64,000 nucleotides of DNA from Pseudoscleropodium purum (lineage: Eukaryota; Streptophyta; Bryopsida; Hypnales; Brachytheciaceae): positions 41,416,001 to 41,480,000 of the forward strand of contig OZ017797.1 in the NCBI GenBank assembly GCA_963969395.1. Reading direction: 5' to 3'. Made by a program: the position numbers and the translations under genes. The number at the start of each line of letters is the position of its first letter. Within the stretch, counting starts at the first letter, position 1. The notes beneath the pieces were generated by a model. The model was not told the DNA's origin, ran no database searches, and saw only the letters and a list, made by a program, of their open reading frames with translations. Of the stretch, positions 1 through 13,600 are shown one piece after another.

Positions 1-3000
1 AAAATTGACATCATTCACAATTGACAGAATAAACTCTGACGATTTAAGTTTAAATAAATTATTTAAAAACAACAAACCAAATCAAATCAGTGTCAGAAAT
101 GTAGTGGATTATAGGTATAGCAATCAGAAGTCGCGGTACCTGCTTTCATAGGCTGTGAGGACACAGTTGCAGATTTGGCAATATTTGCTCGAGCATTAGA
201 TGAGAAGTTGGCGACTGCTGATGGTGCCAAAAATTTCACCTTGCCGGTGTCAGGACCAGACTTGAAAGTATTCTCTCTCGTAAGCAAAGGCTTCGCAGAA
301 GACGTTGAAACTGGCAATGTTGATGGGGGTGATGTAGAAGAAGCTCCCCAAGTGGAGCTCTCTGTTGGCAGCTTTTTAGACACAGGAGACATAGGAAGGT
401 CACTGGATAACCTTTTAACGGGCGTCTGTACAATAGGAGCCTTTGAGGGTGATTTCCTAACAGGATTCATGCGAGGCTTCTTGTTGTTGAGCCGTTCTGT
501 TAGGCGGGACCGAGCGTTGTTCTGCATAGACACAGGTTTGGGCCGATTGTTTATGGATATCGAACGACCCAGTGATTTGGAAGGAGCGATGATCCGTTCC
601 AGAAGTTTCGGGCCTCCTTGTCTTTGTTTCATTTGGCACGTTTCGCAGAACCACTCCCCCTCCGGCAAGGAATCCATTTGGAGCCGCATGCAATAACTGG
701 CACGTTCACAGAAAAAGGATTGTAATAAACAGAAGTTGAAGGTGGAAGTGAACGTTACAGGCTGTTGATCTCAAAAATGTGAGTCAAGTATATGATCATT
801 CCTCGGCAAAGAGATTTTCAGAGCTTAAATCTCAGGACTTGTGGTCAACTACGGTTGCTACTATATGCCACCAAATCAAAGGAATGATCCGACATTAAGA
901 CGCGATGCGCGCCTGCGGTAGGTCAGCAGAAAAGTTGTTTGAGCATGTAAAACACAATTATCTTCGGTTAAGATGAATGCAAAGAAGTGGTAAAAATACT
1001 CACGTGTGTTCAGCACCTTCACTGCAGCTACTGCAAACAGCCAGCAATTCCTCGTAACCAGCGTTACCGCAGGTATCACAAACCTTGACCTGTATGCCAA
1101 TAGCACGTTGAGTTCAAACCGTATAGGTCACTGCTCTTTAATTAACGATTAAACTCAACTTCAATCCTTCTGACAATTAACTCACAAAATCGGATGTGAT
1201 AGCCTAAACAAACTCAGAGTAACAATAAATGATAGGTTTTGAGGATGTACATCTTCCACAAGGAGGTTGCTCGGTGATCCATCTCTGTCGTCCTCTGGAT
1301 TCCATTCCTTGGATCTACCAGAGAGGGTTTCGTCAGATTCCAGTCTAATAGTACCATTTTCCAGTACCTTTGGAAGCACATTTTTCACATGTCCTTGGTC
1401 ACGGACAGAGGACTTGTTGAGTTCCTTGCTGACACGCCCCGACTGAGGAAGTTCCATAGTCTGAGCCTTGAGCTTACGGGCTGGTTGTGTCACAAGTCCA
1501 TTGCCGTCAACAACAACAAGAGATGCTTGCGGCCATTTTCGTGCTCGTTGTGCCGGAACTGGCAGTCCACTGACCAGATTAGATAACTGAGAATCTAGAG
1601 CCTCGCCAACATTAACGTCAGATGGCAATACGCTTGGGACCGCCAATGGCTGCGGCAAGGACGCAGAAGACGGCAGCCTATCTTCTTCATGGGGAGAAGA
1701 ACCGCTCGGAAAAAATTTCTCAAGTTTGGATGGAGGAGAAGTAGAAGGGCTGGGGCTAGGGCTAGAACTAGATGCCTTAAAAAGTGGTTTCGCGACTGAA
1801 GAAACCTTTCCATCACTCCCACCTTGCTCAAGAGCAGGCTTTAAGAACTGTGGAGTGACAGGTGAAGTAAAAATTATGACATCCCTTGCTTGTGACTGAA
1901 ACCCCTCGAATGGCAAGGCAGTAGATACTGACGAAGTGTATGAAACAGAGGGACCAGAATTGTTCAAGGGAGGAGATGGACTAGTAAGTTTGACGGAAGG
2001 AGAAGGTGAAATAAGCAAGGAAGTAGATGATGTGGTTCGTCCCGTAGTAACTTCCACGTTAGACTTTCCAGTGGAATCCAAGGCAAGCTTCTCGCTCAGA
2101 AGAGGCTCTTTCTCCGTATGAGCCGCTGCCGCATTCTCTTCTAGCTCTCCAGAAGACACAGGATTATTCTTACAGGCTTGCTCCTTCACTTGTTGCTCCG
2201 AAGCAAGCCCTTCCAGCACTACAGCATTTTCCAAAGGTTGGACATCAACATTCTGTGGAATGCTTGACGGTGTTGTGGATGGTTCACGTGTATCAACACC
2301 CGTATCTTGCAGTTTTTCCTCTTCCGACACTGCCAGCACATGAAAAATCGACATCAGATGAAATTCTCCTCTTTTACTAGACTAAGATAGCAGGAATACA
2401 AAATTAACAATCTGCAGTCTAAAGCTCCCGATTAAGACACAAGCATCAGATAGCATTTCACATGTACATCTTCTTGCTTGACCACCAGAAACAGGCACAT
2501 CCGGATGTATTCCAAACTGATTGGCTTCCCCGTCCAAATCACCGGTAGTATAGCCATTCGCAACAAATGCCATTGTGGCAATGTCAATTAACAAATTTCT
2601 GACCGCAAACTCACCTTTATGAGAAGCATCGAAGTCCCCAGACTCCATCACCTGGACCACACTAATATCTGGAACCTTGGGCAGGGCTACCACCGCATTT
2701 GACTCTGGAGAACAATCCTTCATTGCCAATGACTGAAAGCTCCCATCTGAATCTTTCAACTTGGTATCACCAAACTTAATCACTTTGTCAACGTCATTGA
2801 TTGAAACCGCTCTACTTCCCAGTTTGTCCACATCCGTGACATTGCTTTCAGTTTTGACCACAACAGGGGGGATTTTTTCGTCGAGCAGCTCTGTATTTGT
2901 GACACTTGCAGGACGGTCGATGCTTAAACTAGATGTAGGTAACACAGGCGCCGCCCTAGACTCTACTGGCACTTCTTCAAACTCGCCTAACGGTTCTGGA

Positions 3001-5196
3001 ACATTGGACGGTGCCTTCCCGTCATCAGGCTTGGCTTTAGAGATTCCAGCGTCAGCCCGTCGACGTTTTAAAGGAAGAACCTGGGCTGCACTTTTGAGCG
3101 GACGACCACGTTTACTCCTTCTGCTTGCTTCACCTGTTTTCCCAGGTGAAGCAACGCGGTCAATGCTACTCTTGCTAGTTTCAGTACCCATAGTATTTAA
3201 AGTGTGACTCGAATTTGGAAGGTCTTCCATTGAGAGCTTACCTTCATGAGATGCTGTTTGTAACCACTTGCTATCTTCAAGACTAGCTTCCTCTTGCTGG
3301 ACAACTTCCTTCAACCCACGAGTGTGCGTCAGTTTTTTCTTCCCACCGGAAGCAGTTGAATTCCACTGACCACCTGTGTTTTGACTACTTGTCATACTAT
3401 CACCGGGGGTTCTGTCTGTTGCTCCAGTATCCTCTCCCCGACTCTTGTAACCATCACACAGACCACAGCACCAATGCCCCCCAGGAGTAACAATCTGCAC
3501 ATTGTCAGACTTCTTAACATCAGCATATAAAATAATTGCAAGTTCAAAACGAAGGACACATTCCCACTAACCACCCAAATCGGCACAAGTATCAAAATTG
3601 CTCTAATAAATTTTAGAAATCTATGACGATACACCACTCAACAAAAAATTACCGACACAATCAACACATACAGAAACGTTGGTGAAGCATGCTGGAGCTT
3701 CTTAAGTGTAAGTACATACATTTACAAGCGGGTCAAGGCAAGTCGTATGGAATCCTCGATCACCTGCCAAAGAGGCAACAAGACGGGGGGCAAGAAAGGT
3801 AAGAAGTAAGACGTTGACACAGCGCAAGTCATCAATAACTTCCAGTAGTCTGATTTGTAGTTATCGCATTTCAACTACATTACCTATTGTAAAGAACAAC
3901 CAAGGAGAAGACACTCTAATCTCGTAAACTCTATTAATGTACCAAGTACTGTTATATTACACTGATTACTTTTCTGTAAACTATAATCTTGTTTCCAGAA
4001 TGATGACAACAAGAATCCTTGCCAAAAAAATAAATGGGATGTCGTGACAAAGTTTGTTGTGCTCTTTGCCACAATAAAGTAGAGGGTGATCAGTCTCTTC
4101 TGATCTTCCATGCAATATTGGTCAACCTCAGGATGAGGAAACACTCACAGGCACTACATTGCTGAAGCTGTTCTGCCGCAACAATACCCCAACAAGTACA
4201 GCATTCCTGGATAAACAGCCGTTGAATGTTCTCAGATATGACTCCAACTAGGCCAGAATTAAACTAACTTGATAAATGTGCTCCACCTAGACGCCCATAG
4301 GTGGATATTATGATTGATAGCACACATGCACTTAGTGCCAATAAACACATTTTGGCTGGAATGGATTTGAAAATTTGCGACCACCTCTTCCAATCAGCAA
4401 TCAGTACAATCCATGCTTGCAAGTTTGTTAGTGCCTAAGAAGTGCACTACCTCCTTCACACCCGGACCTTGCATACGAGCTCCATCAGTGTGCACAGGCG
4501 ATGGCTGCAAGGCAACAATTCACACCAAGGCTGAAATCTCGGGAATGTTGACTAATACCTCCATTAGCAATAAGATTGATTACAATGCTGATGAAGGTGA
4601 GCCCACGGCCTGTCACCGGCCAGTAAGACTGGGTGACTGTAAAATTAGGGTCTCCAATTGGTAACATTATCCAAGAGATATGAACTCCAAAGCAGTCGAC
4701 ATTCAACGTTCAGAATTAGTAGTGATCAACCAATGAGATAGGATAACTTTCAAGAACGCATCTCCTATTCAAAACACCCAGAACATGCTACCAAAACAAA
4801 TGCAACGAAAGGAGCAAATAATAATAACAAAACAGGAGACTATTAACGAGCGGATCAAGCGCACAACAAAAAGCAATGTAGAAATCAAATACAGTTAAAG
4901 CCTAACCGGCTAAGTGAAACTCAGAAATTCGCTCCAATATCTTTTGCCCGACAGCCTTTCTTCAAAGCAAGAGGAAGGGGTGTGCGCATATATATTCTGA
5001 GTACGGTCCAAAGCATTCGGTAAGCAAAAGGAACGTTAAGAAAAATAGAGTGCCAACGTACCCTTGACGCAGCAATCTTCTGGGTATGGCGGAGGAGCTC
5101 TTGCACGGTCCTCTCGCGAGGCCGATACATAGCTATTCTGCATGGCCTGGCAATAGTCTGGGGAGCTATACTAGCTCGTGGTTCTACCTTATCCAT
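1..5196 (-). CDS. PHD-finger chromatin protein, AIPP2/PAIPP2-like, partial (3' end outside window)
   Basis: I assembled eight exons by reading frame and GT-AG sites: 5196-5062, 4504-4451, 4206-4149, 3763-3726, 3494-2468, 2329-1251, 1089-1004 and 696-about 140. All junction phases agree and give at least 1011 residues; the gene then leaves the window. Residues 65-108 form one C4HC3 PHD finger (C65, C68, C80, C83, H88, C91, C105, C108) split over exons 3-5. Residues 801-846 form a second (C801, C804, C816, C819, H825, C828, C843, C846), with the GAEHTYCM and PEGEWFC signatures of Arabidopsis AIPP2/PAIPP2. In that family this finger reads histone H3 and works with BAH proteins in gene silencing. 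Exons 5 and 6 encode long Ser/Pro-rich, probably disordered stretches with basic patches. The start ATG has an in-frame stop upstream. A basic MYRPRERT-like N-terminus and an MQGP motif also fit the family. The PHD fingers are certain; the subfamily is inferred. Confidence 0.85.
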
Positions 5197-5199
5197 GTT

Positions 5200-7450
5200 A
5201 TCCCATCCTCACCTGCAGGCCCCTGCAGCCCTGCAACAACCACCACCAGAATCAGAACACGCCCAGCATAGTCGGATTTCCTTGCACGTGACCTTTCCAA
5301 TTCCACGACCAAAAAAGTCAGAACTGCTAGTTATTGAAGATGTCTTAGAGTTTAAAGGTATTCGATCCACGCTACAACCCATTCGAGCATGATTAGCATA
5401 TGGCATTGTTCCAAGTGGACCAAAGGGGGGGCAAATACCAACAGATCCCATTCCGAAAGAAGCAACACATTGAATTCTGTCAATCGCCAACTCACATATC
5501 CCTCCCTAGACTAGTGAAAATAAAAGCTCGCGATTGATCCTTCAGATCCTATTTATCTAGAACATATGAAAATTCTTTTCATATAATTATCTCCCAAAAA
5601 CCTTAAATTTTAGAGTGTCGACATCATCAAGTCAGTGCCTTCCTACTACTCAGGCTGAAGAGTAATCTGGATTCTCCCTCAATGCAACCCTTCGAACAAC
5701 TACTACTCAGCCCTCATGCTGCTTCCTCGCAAAGTCCACCCCAATTTCTAATTGAGCGGCATAGGATCACTTTAGGTCATGCGTACAACAACTATGCCAT
5801 ATTACAATCTGCGTTTCTTTTCCGAAATAAGCTCTCGCGAGAAAACTCTAGCACATAGAACCCCAGTTATATCACCGATCCTCTTACCGATCCTGCGGAC
5901 CTACCCCGGCATTCCTTGGGATTAATTAAAGAGCATCCTCCTTGACTTCGCGAATGAAAATTCCGCTAACCCTAGCTCATAACATGGCAAATTGAGTAAT
6001 ACAAGGCAAATTGCGGGACTTACTCACAGAACAACCAATGATTCCTGGCAAGATTACGACACGCCGAGTTGAGTATCGCAACTCCTACTCTGATCACGTC
6101 AAGCCAATTTCCGTAGTAATGTACCCTAGCAGAGGCTACCGTAGCATGTCCCTCTCGCCGGTATCTTGGACTTCTTGGAGTCGACGCCTCTTCCCCATCG
6201 GCACGTCGTGCCAATCCTACACCCCCAAAGATACATAACAATTAGCAGTAATGTCTCCACACCAGCGGTAGGAAGATCAAGCTAACCCTGGCAAATGTTG
6301 CTACTCCCTCCCAATACGCACGAAGTCATCAAGACCTGTCGCGTCGAATTACGATGGATCAAGCCCTCGAAAAAGGCCGACCCACAAACCCTCCCATCGC
6401 CAAAGCATCTGGCTATGGCGGAGGACGCAGCATGGCGACATCACATCCACATCCCCATCCCCATCCCCCCAATGGCCCCCCGAAACTATCCCTTACTCTT
6501 TCCTTTCCCTCGAATTTCAACCAAAGCACGAGCAAACGACTTTACCCCAAACATAAAACCACATCCCAAGACCGACCGGCAGCCACCCCCGAGGCAAATC
6601 CACGGGATGCAAAATCAAGAGCGAGCTCGCAATTCTCCCCACTAAGCTTACTGGTCCCCGGTGGCTGGCACACCCTACCGGCCAGCATGCCCGAAAGCCT
6701 CCACTGATGATGGTGCTCGCCCTCGGGTGGGTCCTGGACTCCTGGCGCGAGGGTTGTGCCTAATTACGCATTCGGCCGACTGAGCCCCGCTTCTGCGGAG
6801 ACTGCGATGCGAAGCGCACACCCAAATTTCTACCCGAGGGCTTGGCTCCTACTGAGACGAGGCTCGCGGCCGAGGGACGGCGAAAGCGGTGCGCGTGCAG
6901 TTGCTGAGGAGAGAGGGACGGAGAGAGGGAACGAGGAAAAGGGTTGCGTGGTTCAGGTATGTGGTGTAGTGTATCATATATCTCCTAAGTTAGTTCACAT
7001 ACCTATTCTTCGGAGGCTGGAGGTGGAAGTTGTTCATATCATCATCATCATATAACTTAAGCTTACTGTATTTACATCCCACAACAAGGCAGGTCATGGT
7101 CCATAACCGAAGCTTAGCATGGGGCCTCAACCCGAGCAGCAGGCGCACAGAACGTACGTACAACGACAACTGAACAATCGCAGAAGGGCAGGCAAGCTGG
7201 GAGGAGACGGAACACTCGCTCGTTCTCTGCCGCGGTCGGGCTGGCTCTCCGGCCTGTCGGGGCCCGGCTCGGTTTATATACTTACACGACCTTGCTCGCT
7301 CGCGTGCCCCCCTGCCCCGCGCCTTTTACTTTATCGCTGCCGGGGCTGAGGCTCGGGGCACTCACGAGCCGGGCACACTGGGACCGGTCTGGCGAGGGAG
7401 CAGGGGCCGTGTACGGTCAGCATCGACGGGGGAGAAACCTAGCCCGGTGA
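5200..7450 (-). promoter_or_regulatory. GC-richer leader and promoter zone of the PHD gene
   Basis: This stretch is clearly richer in G+C and CpG than the flanking DNA and lies directly upstream of the first coding exon of the minus-strand PHD gene. I find no conserved protein here; the short open frames on both strands are compositional. A long, probably spliced 5' leader plus promoter is the simplest reading. It holds a short C-rich imperfect repeat of CCATCC units near 6450-6470. Confidence 0.4.
7271..7280 (-). promoter_or_regulatory. candidate TATA box for the PHD gene
   Basis: On the minus strand this reads TATATAAACC, a good plant TATA box, inside a GC-rich block and pointing towards the PHD gene. 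It would place the transcription start near 7240, about 2 kb before the first coding exon, so it requires a long 5' leader with introns. Only the sequence match supports it. Confidence 0.3.
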
Positions 7451-7498
7451 ATTTCCCCCTTCAATTTAGTGCGTGCCGAGGGACCTAATCCCGACCCC

Positions 7499-8153
7499 TT
7501 AACCCCTAAATGCCCAAGGGCTGTTTTGAGCTTCTTGGAATTTGTTGTAAATTGAACAAATGCCAACATTTTGATAAGTTGTATCAATTTTTTTTTAATG
7601 GTAACCAAAAAAATTCAAACAAGACATGTTACAGATCTCATAGGAAAAGAAAAACACAACATTATCAATTATGGAGTGAAAGATTATAATGTTTGACTAT
7701 AAGGGTGTTAAAACTCCAAAAGTGATGTGAAGTCTTTCAATCTACTTTTTACAAGTCAAATCTAAAAAGTTGATGACCAAAAATATATGAGGTTAAAGGA
7801 CCTAACATATATAACCCAAATAAATTTATGGCTTCTTAAAATCTATTTTATCATTTTTTTAAATGAATTTTGAATGTGATTTTTTCTCTAGAATCTAATG
7901 TATTTGAGGCTCATTTCCAAGAGCTCTCAACACTATGGGAAGTCAAGACTGCAATGGGTACCCTTGCACAAAATCTAGAATAGAAAAATCACTATCATTT
8001 ATTTTCAAGATCGGATTTTTGAAGCTAAAACTAGACTTCAAGAAGAACTTTCCAAAAATATAACTATTAAAAATAGCAACTTGATTAGGTTTTGCTTAAC
8101 TTCAAGGTTTTGCAAACACCAGATTTTAAAGCCTCGGGCATTTTAGGGGTTAA
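7499..8153. mobile_element. ~650-bp non-coding TIR element flanked by TTAA
   Basis: The left end reads TTAA-CCCCTAAATGCCCAAGG and the right end, inverted, reads TTAA-CCCCTAAAATGCCCGAGG, so about 20 bp of terminal inverted repeat lie between TTAA tetramers. The interior is AT-rich and codes for nothing. TTAA duplication with a CCC start is the piggyBac hallmark, but a TTA-duplicating Harbinger-type element would look similar. It shares its terminal motif with the ~227-bp and ~900-bp families in this window. Confidence 0.6.
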
Positions 8154-8268
8154 GGAATTTAGGCACCATACTAAATTCAAAAAAATTGAAATTAATGTAC
8201 TGTAAGGAGAGAAGCCAAGGATGATTGACTCCCACAAATAAATAAGTAAATCATTACATGAGGATCTT

Positions 8269-8495
8269 TTAACCCCTAATTAAACATTGACACAAAATTT
8301 TGGCATCTAATGGATGACAAGAATTTTTCTAATAGTTCAATTATTCATCTTTGGAATTTTGTTGTAAGAAGGGGAGGTCTTCTTCAATAATTTGATTTCC
8401 AATGAGTGCTTTTGCAATTTTTGAAGACAATGATTCACACAATAATAAAAAAAAAGATGATTTCTAATGTCACATGTTCGTCTTTTAAGGGTTAA
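8269..8495 (+). mobile_element. ~227-bp TTAA MITE, copy 1
   Basis: The ends are TTAA-CCCCTAATT and TTTTAAGGG-TTAA. The interior is alignable with 38613-38839 and 44737-44964; shared landmarks include a segment near ATTATTCATC and one near GATTTCCAATGA. The three copies are 227, 227 and 228 bp long. No coding capacity, so this is a non-autonomous element. Confidence 0.6.
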
Positions 8496-8500
8496 ATATT

Positions 8501-9691
8501 GAAACAACAAAATTGAGTCTAGACCTATAATCAATATTTTCAACCACCCTTAAGGGGGGTTTACACTTGACTCAAAAATAAGTGTATCAGAAGTCAATGC
8601 ACTTGGATTTAGGAATGGAAAAAAATTCAAGGAGGTAGTGTAGGTACACTTTAGTGAGAACAAAACAGGAACAAAGATTGAAATAAGGTTCTTCTACTTT
8701 ACTCTATACAAGATGGAGAAAATTATGTCTTGGCTTAGTGGAAAACCATGTCCTATCTTGTCCATCTTCTATCTTTTCCTTTGCATTTTAAACCTTCTAA
8801 TTTTTTTTGCACAACCAGTAAATTTCTCACTACTAGTTGTAGCTTAGCATATTTTTATAGAACTTCATGGATGAATTTTCTTTTGCAGCATACAAAATTC
8901 TATCTATATCACTACAACTATGATATGAATATGACAATTCAATCTTGAACTACAACCATAGATGCATACTACTTCTTATATTGAATTTTTTTAACCTTTA
9001 ATCCTTAAGAGTCTTTGGGAACCCATGTATATGTGTACCACATATAGTCCAAAAATATTTATATTATAAAGTGAATTACAATTTTGTTTTTGTATTTGTT
9101 GAATATTGATCAAAATTTGTTCTGAAACATATCAATGTAGCCAAATTTGATAGTGTCAAAATTTTAAAAATTGATATTCAAGCAAATGTATGTAGTCTAA
9201 AGACACCACTTAAATTTTTAGCGATTAATTCCATTAGGACCAAATGCTGTCTAAAATTGCATAATTGCAAAGATGTACTAAAAAATACATTTTAGAATAA
9301 TAATTTAATGACAAAATTCAAAAAAAAACTATAAAACACAATCCATAAATCATATTTATATGATAAGATGTAATGTTATATTAATCAATCGTTTTTATTC
9401 AAACTTGAGACAAAAAATGAAAATTCCTTCTACAAATGTTTATAGATTGAATATGCACAATTTCAAAAGATTTTATTTCCTTTGGATTCAAAATCTTAAA
9501 TTTTAGTCATGGCATTTTTTCATAATTTTTATTGCATTTATTCATTCATTTTTGACAAGGCCATTTTCAATTAGATAAGTTAATTCTAAAGTCAAATATA
9601 TATACCAATGTATACCTTAAATTATAGGATTTTTAAAATCAATGTATAAAAACACAAGTGAACCAATACAAGAATCTACAAACATTCAATT
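8501..9691. other. AT-rich intergenic stretch, nothing recognised
   Basis: Strongly AT-rich sequence without convincing reading frames, splice-ordered exons or RNA genes. I see no clear terminal repeats here. Confidence 0.5.
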
Positions 9692-10601
9692 CTTAAAGTC
9701 CCATCATCCCTTAGGACACAAAATGGATTTCAAGCAAGCTTCTACGATCTCAATACTCATCTTGATTTATTGAAACTTTTTATAAAGATAGAAAAACACA
9801 TTAGCTTTGTAGGAATACAATTTTTATTTCGATCGGTGCCCAAGAGCAAAAGTTATGGCACACAAAGTCATTTTTTTAAATAAAGCAGGCTCACAAAAAA
9901 AAATTATTCGGTTAAAAATTTGGCTCTCATAGATTGTAATTTTATCTTCATAGAAAGTTTTTCTTCATTCCATTTGGATTTGCTATGTGAAAGTTATAGA
10001 CAATTTCATTTTTAGGGTAATTAGAGCATCTTCCTTAAAAAATAACTTATAATGGGATTCATTTTGAAATGCAATTTTTACAATTTAAGTAAAAAATACT
10101 TTAATAAGGTTCAATTTGATAACTAAAACAATCTCACCATTGTAATTATATTGTTTCAATTCCATCTTAGAGATACTAATGATTTATTTATTTTTTCAAT
10201 CTTTGACTTACTTCTATTTAACAATTTTTTTAAGAATGAAAATGAAGTGGTTTTAAGAATAAATAAATAAATCCTAAACTTTCAACTCAATCATTCAATA
10301 CAAAAAAGAATTTAATTCAAAATTTGTAGTGCAAATTTTTTCACAAATGGTGGTCAAAGTCATTTGAAATTGCAAATCAATATTCAAAAATGCTTTATTT
10401 TACAACTTTGAATGCTAATATCTTCAAATTTGTATAGTCAAGCTTCATAAATCTTTTACCACATAATTTGGAACAAGTGAAGTATAAGATCTCATAGTTA
10501 TATTCTTAAAATAAAATTGTCTTCTTGGATAAATGCAACAAAACTAGCAATTTTGAGTCATTTTTGACAAAAGAAAATGGCTTTGGGACTTTAGGGGTTA
10601 A
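9692..10601 (-). mobile_element. ~0.9-kb TTAA TIR element (inverted copy)
   Basis: In inverted orientation this aligns along its length with 16496-17400, including a block around ATAACTTTTGCTC, one around TCCAAATGGAATGAA and one around ATGATTGAGTTGAAAGT. The right end reads CTTTAGGGG-TTAA; the left end is decayed around TTAA-AGTCCC. It is non-coding. Together with 16496-17400 it makes a diverged inverted pair with a 5.9-kb spacer. Confidence 0.6.
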
Positions 10602-13600
10602 ATGAAAGAAAAAATAAGACTTTTAGTGCTTGAGACATGATTGCATTTTTCTATTGATGAAATTTTAAAGATTTGGTTTCTAAGGTGTTAAACATTCCAA
10701 CTAACAATATGAATGTACATTGTTTAAAATCTAATAGAATGCCCATTAATATTGAACATGACTTCATAATATAGTATAAACTACATATTATGATATCAAG
10801 TTGTACTTAAATACAATGAAGTAGTTGTACTCAAATACAATAGTTTCAAAACAGAAAGCAAAAGTTTGTGGTCATAAATGGACAAATAAGAAATTTAAAG
10901 GCATAGGGTTTAGAGTTTTAAGGTTTAGGATTAATATAAGCCACAAAAAGCTTTGGAAAGAAGTGCACTTTGAGCCCATGTAGAACATCGCCACTTTAAT
11001 ATTATTTTTAAATATCTTTGTGGGCTTTTATAACTTTAGTAGAAGTCTTTGTTTCCCAATTTTGACATACAAATTTTCATTTTTAAATTGAAAATAGTAC
11101 TACATCCCTCCAAGTGGTAAATATAGACATCCAATTGGGGGCTTTTTAAAAATAAAAAAATAAAAAATATTATTCAATGTTTACAACTAATATATATATA
11201 TATGAATTTTAAATTTCATAAAATCGATATATGATGCAAAAGTTGTGAGCTAAAAAACTACATGTCCAAGACTAAGGAGACAAAAAAAAGGACAAGTATT
11301 TCTTGCAATCACCCACAAATGCAAGAGAACTAACATAAGAATCTACAAATATTTAAATAGATAAAAAAAAAATCTTATGTACATAGGACTTATTTGCATT
11401 AATCCATTTTTCAAATTTTGAATTTTAATTTGATCCTTTAGGATTAAGCTTTGCAATTTTGACTCTTTGACTTATTGGTTTTATTTTAATTTGTTTTTTT
11501 TATTCATTATGTGATTGTTTTGGTGATAATGCCATCTATCCTTGCATCTATGACTCAACTATGATGCACTTAGATGCAATTGGATTCCATCATTTCAATA
11601 TTGAATCTAATTTTATAAAAAGATAGCAACTAAAAGTAGAACTCATGCAATAATGAGAGGTGATGATTGTGCAAATGAACAAGAGGTAATGAAAGAGTGT
11701 CAATCTCATTGCTAAACAAGCTATTTTAAGCACCATATAGATTATAATCTTGAAAATAAACTTTAGTAGTAGCAATATCTAGTAGTTGCAACACAAGAGT
11801 TTTTTTCTTTTTATCAAGAATGAAATGAGCATAAGGCAAGAAGTAAAAAGACTATGAGAGCGAGGCAACTATATAACCAGCAGTGCACCTCATCTTTGTA
11901 TACACAAGAATATGACAGAATGCCCTACTTGAAATGGCTACACATTTTTAAGCTCTTTTATAAAGGAAGAACTTCAATCACTCAAAGATGCCCAAAACAT
12001 CATAGCCGCAATTCCAAAATCATTATTCATGAAATAGTGGACAATAAAGACCTTTTTAGTTTTTAGTTTTTATATATATTTTTAATAATTAAAATATTTA
12101 ATTTTTTCGTAGCCCTGAAATAAAATTGTGGTTTAAGAGCTTTTTAATTTTCATTGGTTGATCTTCAAAATTTATAGCAGTTATACTTTAGTTATGAGAC
12201 TTTAGTTGATAACCATCAATTGGAATTAATGTTTGTCAATAATGAATTTTTTGATCAATTTATAAAAAATTCCTCAAAATGGCTCCTACCTAAAAGTTAA
12301 AACTAAAATAATTATTATGGTTTATGGTACACTTTTCATTTTAACTTGTAATGAACCTAGTATTCATTCCATGGACAATTATTTTTTGTATGGGGGTAAC
12401 CATGAAATATAAAATAAGTAGATGATTCTAAAAATTTGATGCAAAGTGGGGGGACCTTCAATCCCTTTGTAGAAATTTTTAAAATTGGATCAAATGCTTC
12501 AAATGCTAAGATCAAAAGATATGCTTCATAAGAAAGTTCAATCAATTTGGGCAATTTAGATGGCTTCTTTTGCTAAATTCATCGTATACTTCTAAATTTG
12601 GCACGTGTACAATCAACATGATATTATATATAATTGTCAAAAAAACTACTATTTAAATTCACTAAAAAAATGTCTTTTTAAACAACGAATCAAACTAGTT
12701 ACTAACCTTGTGTAGTAAGTGTAAAAAAAATAATTTCTTCTAACTACGAGCACTACTATCTTGAAGTATGCCATCTCAAAGTTCTTGAAATTTCTTCCAC
12801 ATATTCTAAATATTTGTTTCACAATTTTTCACATTTGGCTTTCAAATTAAAAAATTCTTCATTGCACAAAAAATCATCAAAAAATGACTAGTGTATTGCC
12901 AATCTACTTGACCTCTTTTGATTGTAGGATGATTTAGAATAAAGTAGACCCTATAATTAATTTTGAAATTTTGCATATATATACCTAATAAAATGAGTTA
13001 CTAAATGGTGCATAGGCTCAATTTTTGTATAAAGCAAAAGAGCTACTTGGACAATCTAAGGGCTTGCAGCATGCTAACCTTCTCTTACAAGAATGAAAAA
13101 GTCTTTTAAATTTTCCCACTTCAAACATTATGATTATCTTTCAATCCACATGGTCAAATGGGATGGAATTTTTTCTGCACACTTCCAAAATAGTCTAGTA
13201 CATTTTGGTATAAAAGTTTGAAGTTCAAAAACATTTTTCACTTTCAATTTTGGTCAATGCACAAAAAAGTGGCATATTTTTGACAATTTCTCTTGAAAAA
13301 AATCTCTACTCTTCTAAAGTTAAAGAAACTTTTAAAAGAATTTGCTCAAAAATTCTTCACCTTTCATTGATTGAATATAAAAACTTGTAGTACTTTGTAG
13401 TGGAGTAGGTGAAAATTAAAGGGCCAAATATAGATGAAAACGCAAAAAAAATATGGTTCCAAAATTGACCTAAAAATATGACACTTTAGACATGGTACAT
13501 AAAAAAATATATGCTTTTCAATGCACATAAATCAGTTTTAACATAAATGTAGGCGTTGGAGCACAAGGATAGGCATTGGATCATAAGAATAGAAGTTGCC

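Noticed and set aside
2761..3207. 148-codon frame on the plus strand
   Set aside because: Antisense of the Ser/Pro-rich exon 5 of the PHD gene, whose splice phases and PHD fingers fix the coding strand.
6295..7055. Three open frames of about 100 codons as genes
   Set aside because: Biased C-rich or G-rich composition, no domain, and located in the leader/promoter zone of the PHD gene.
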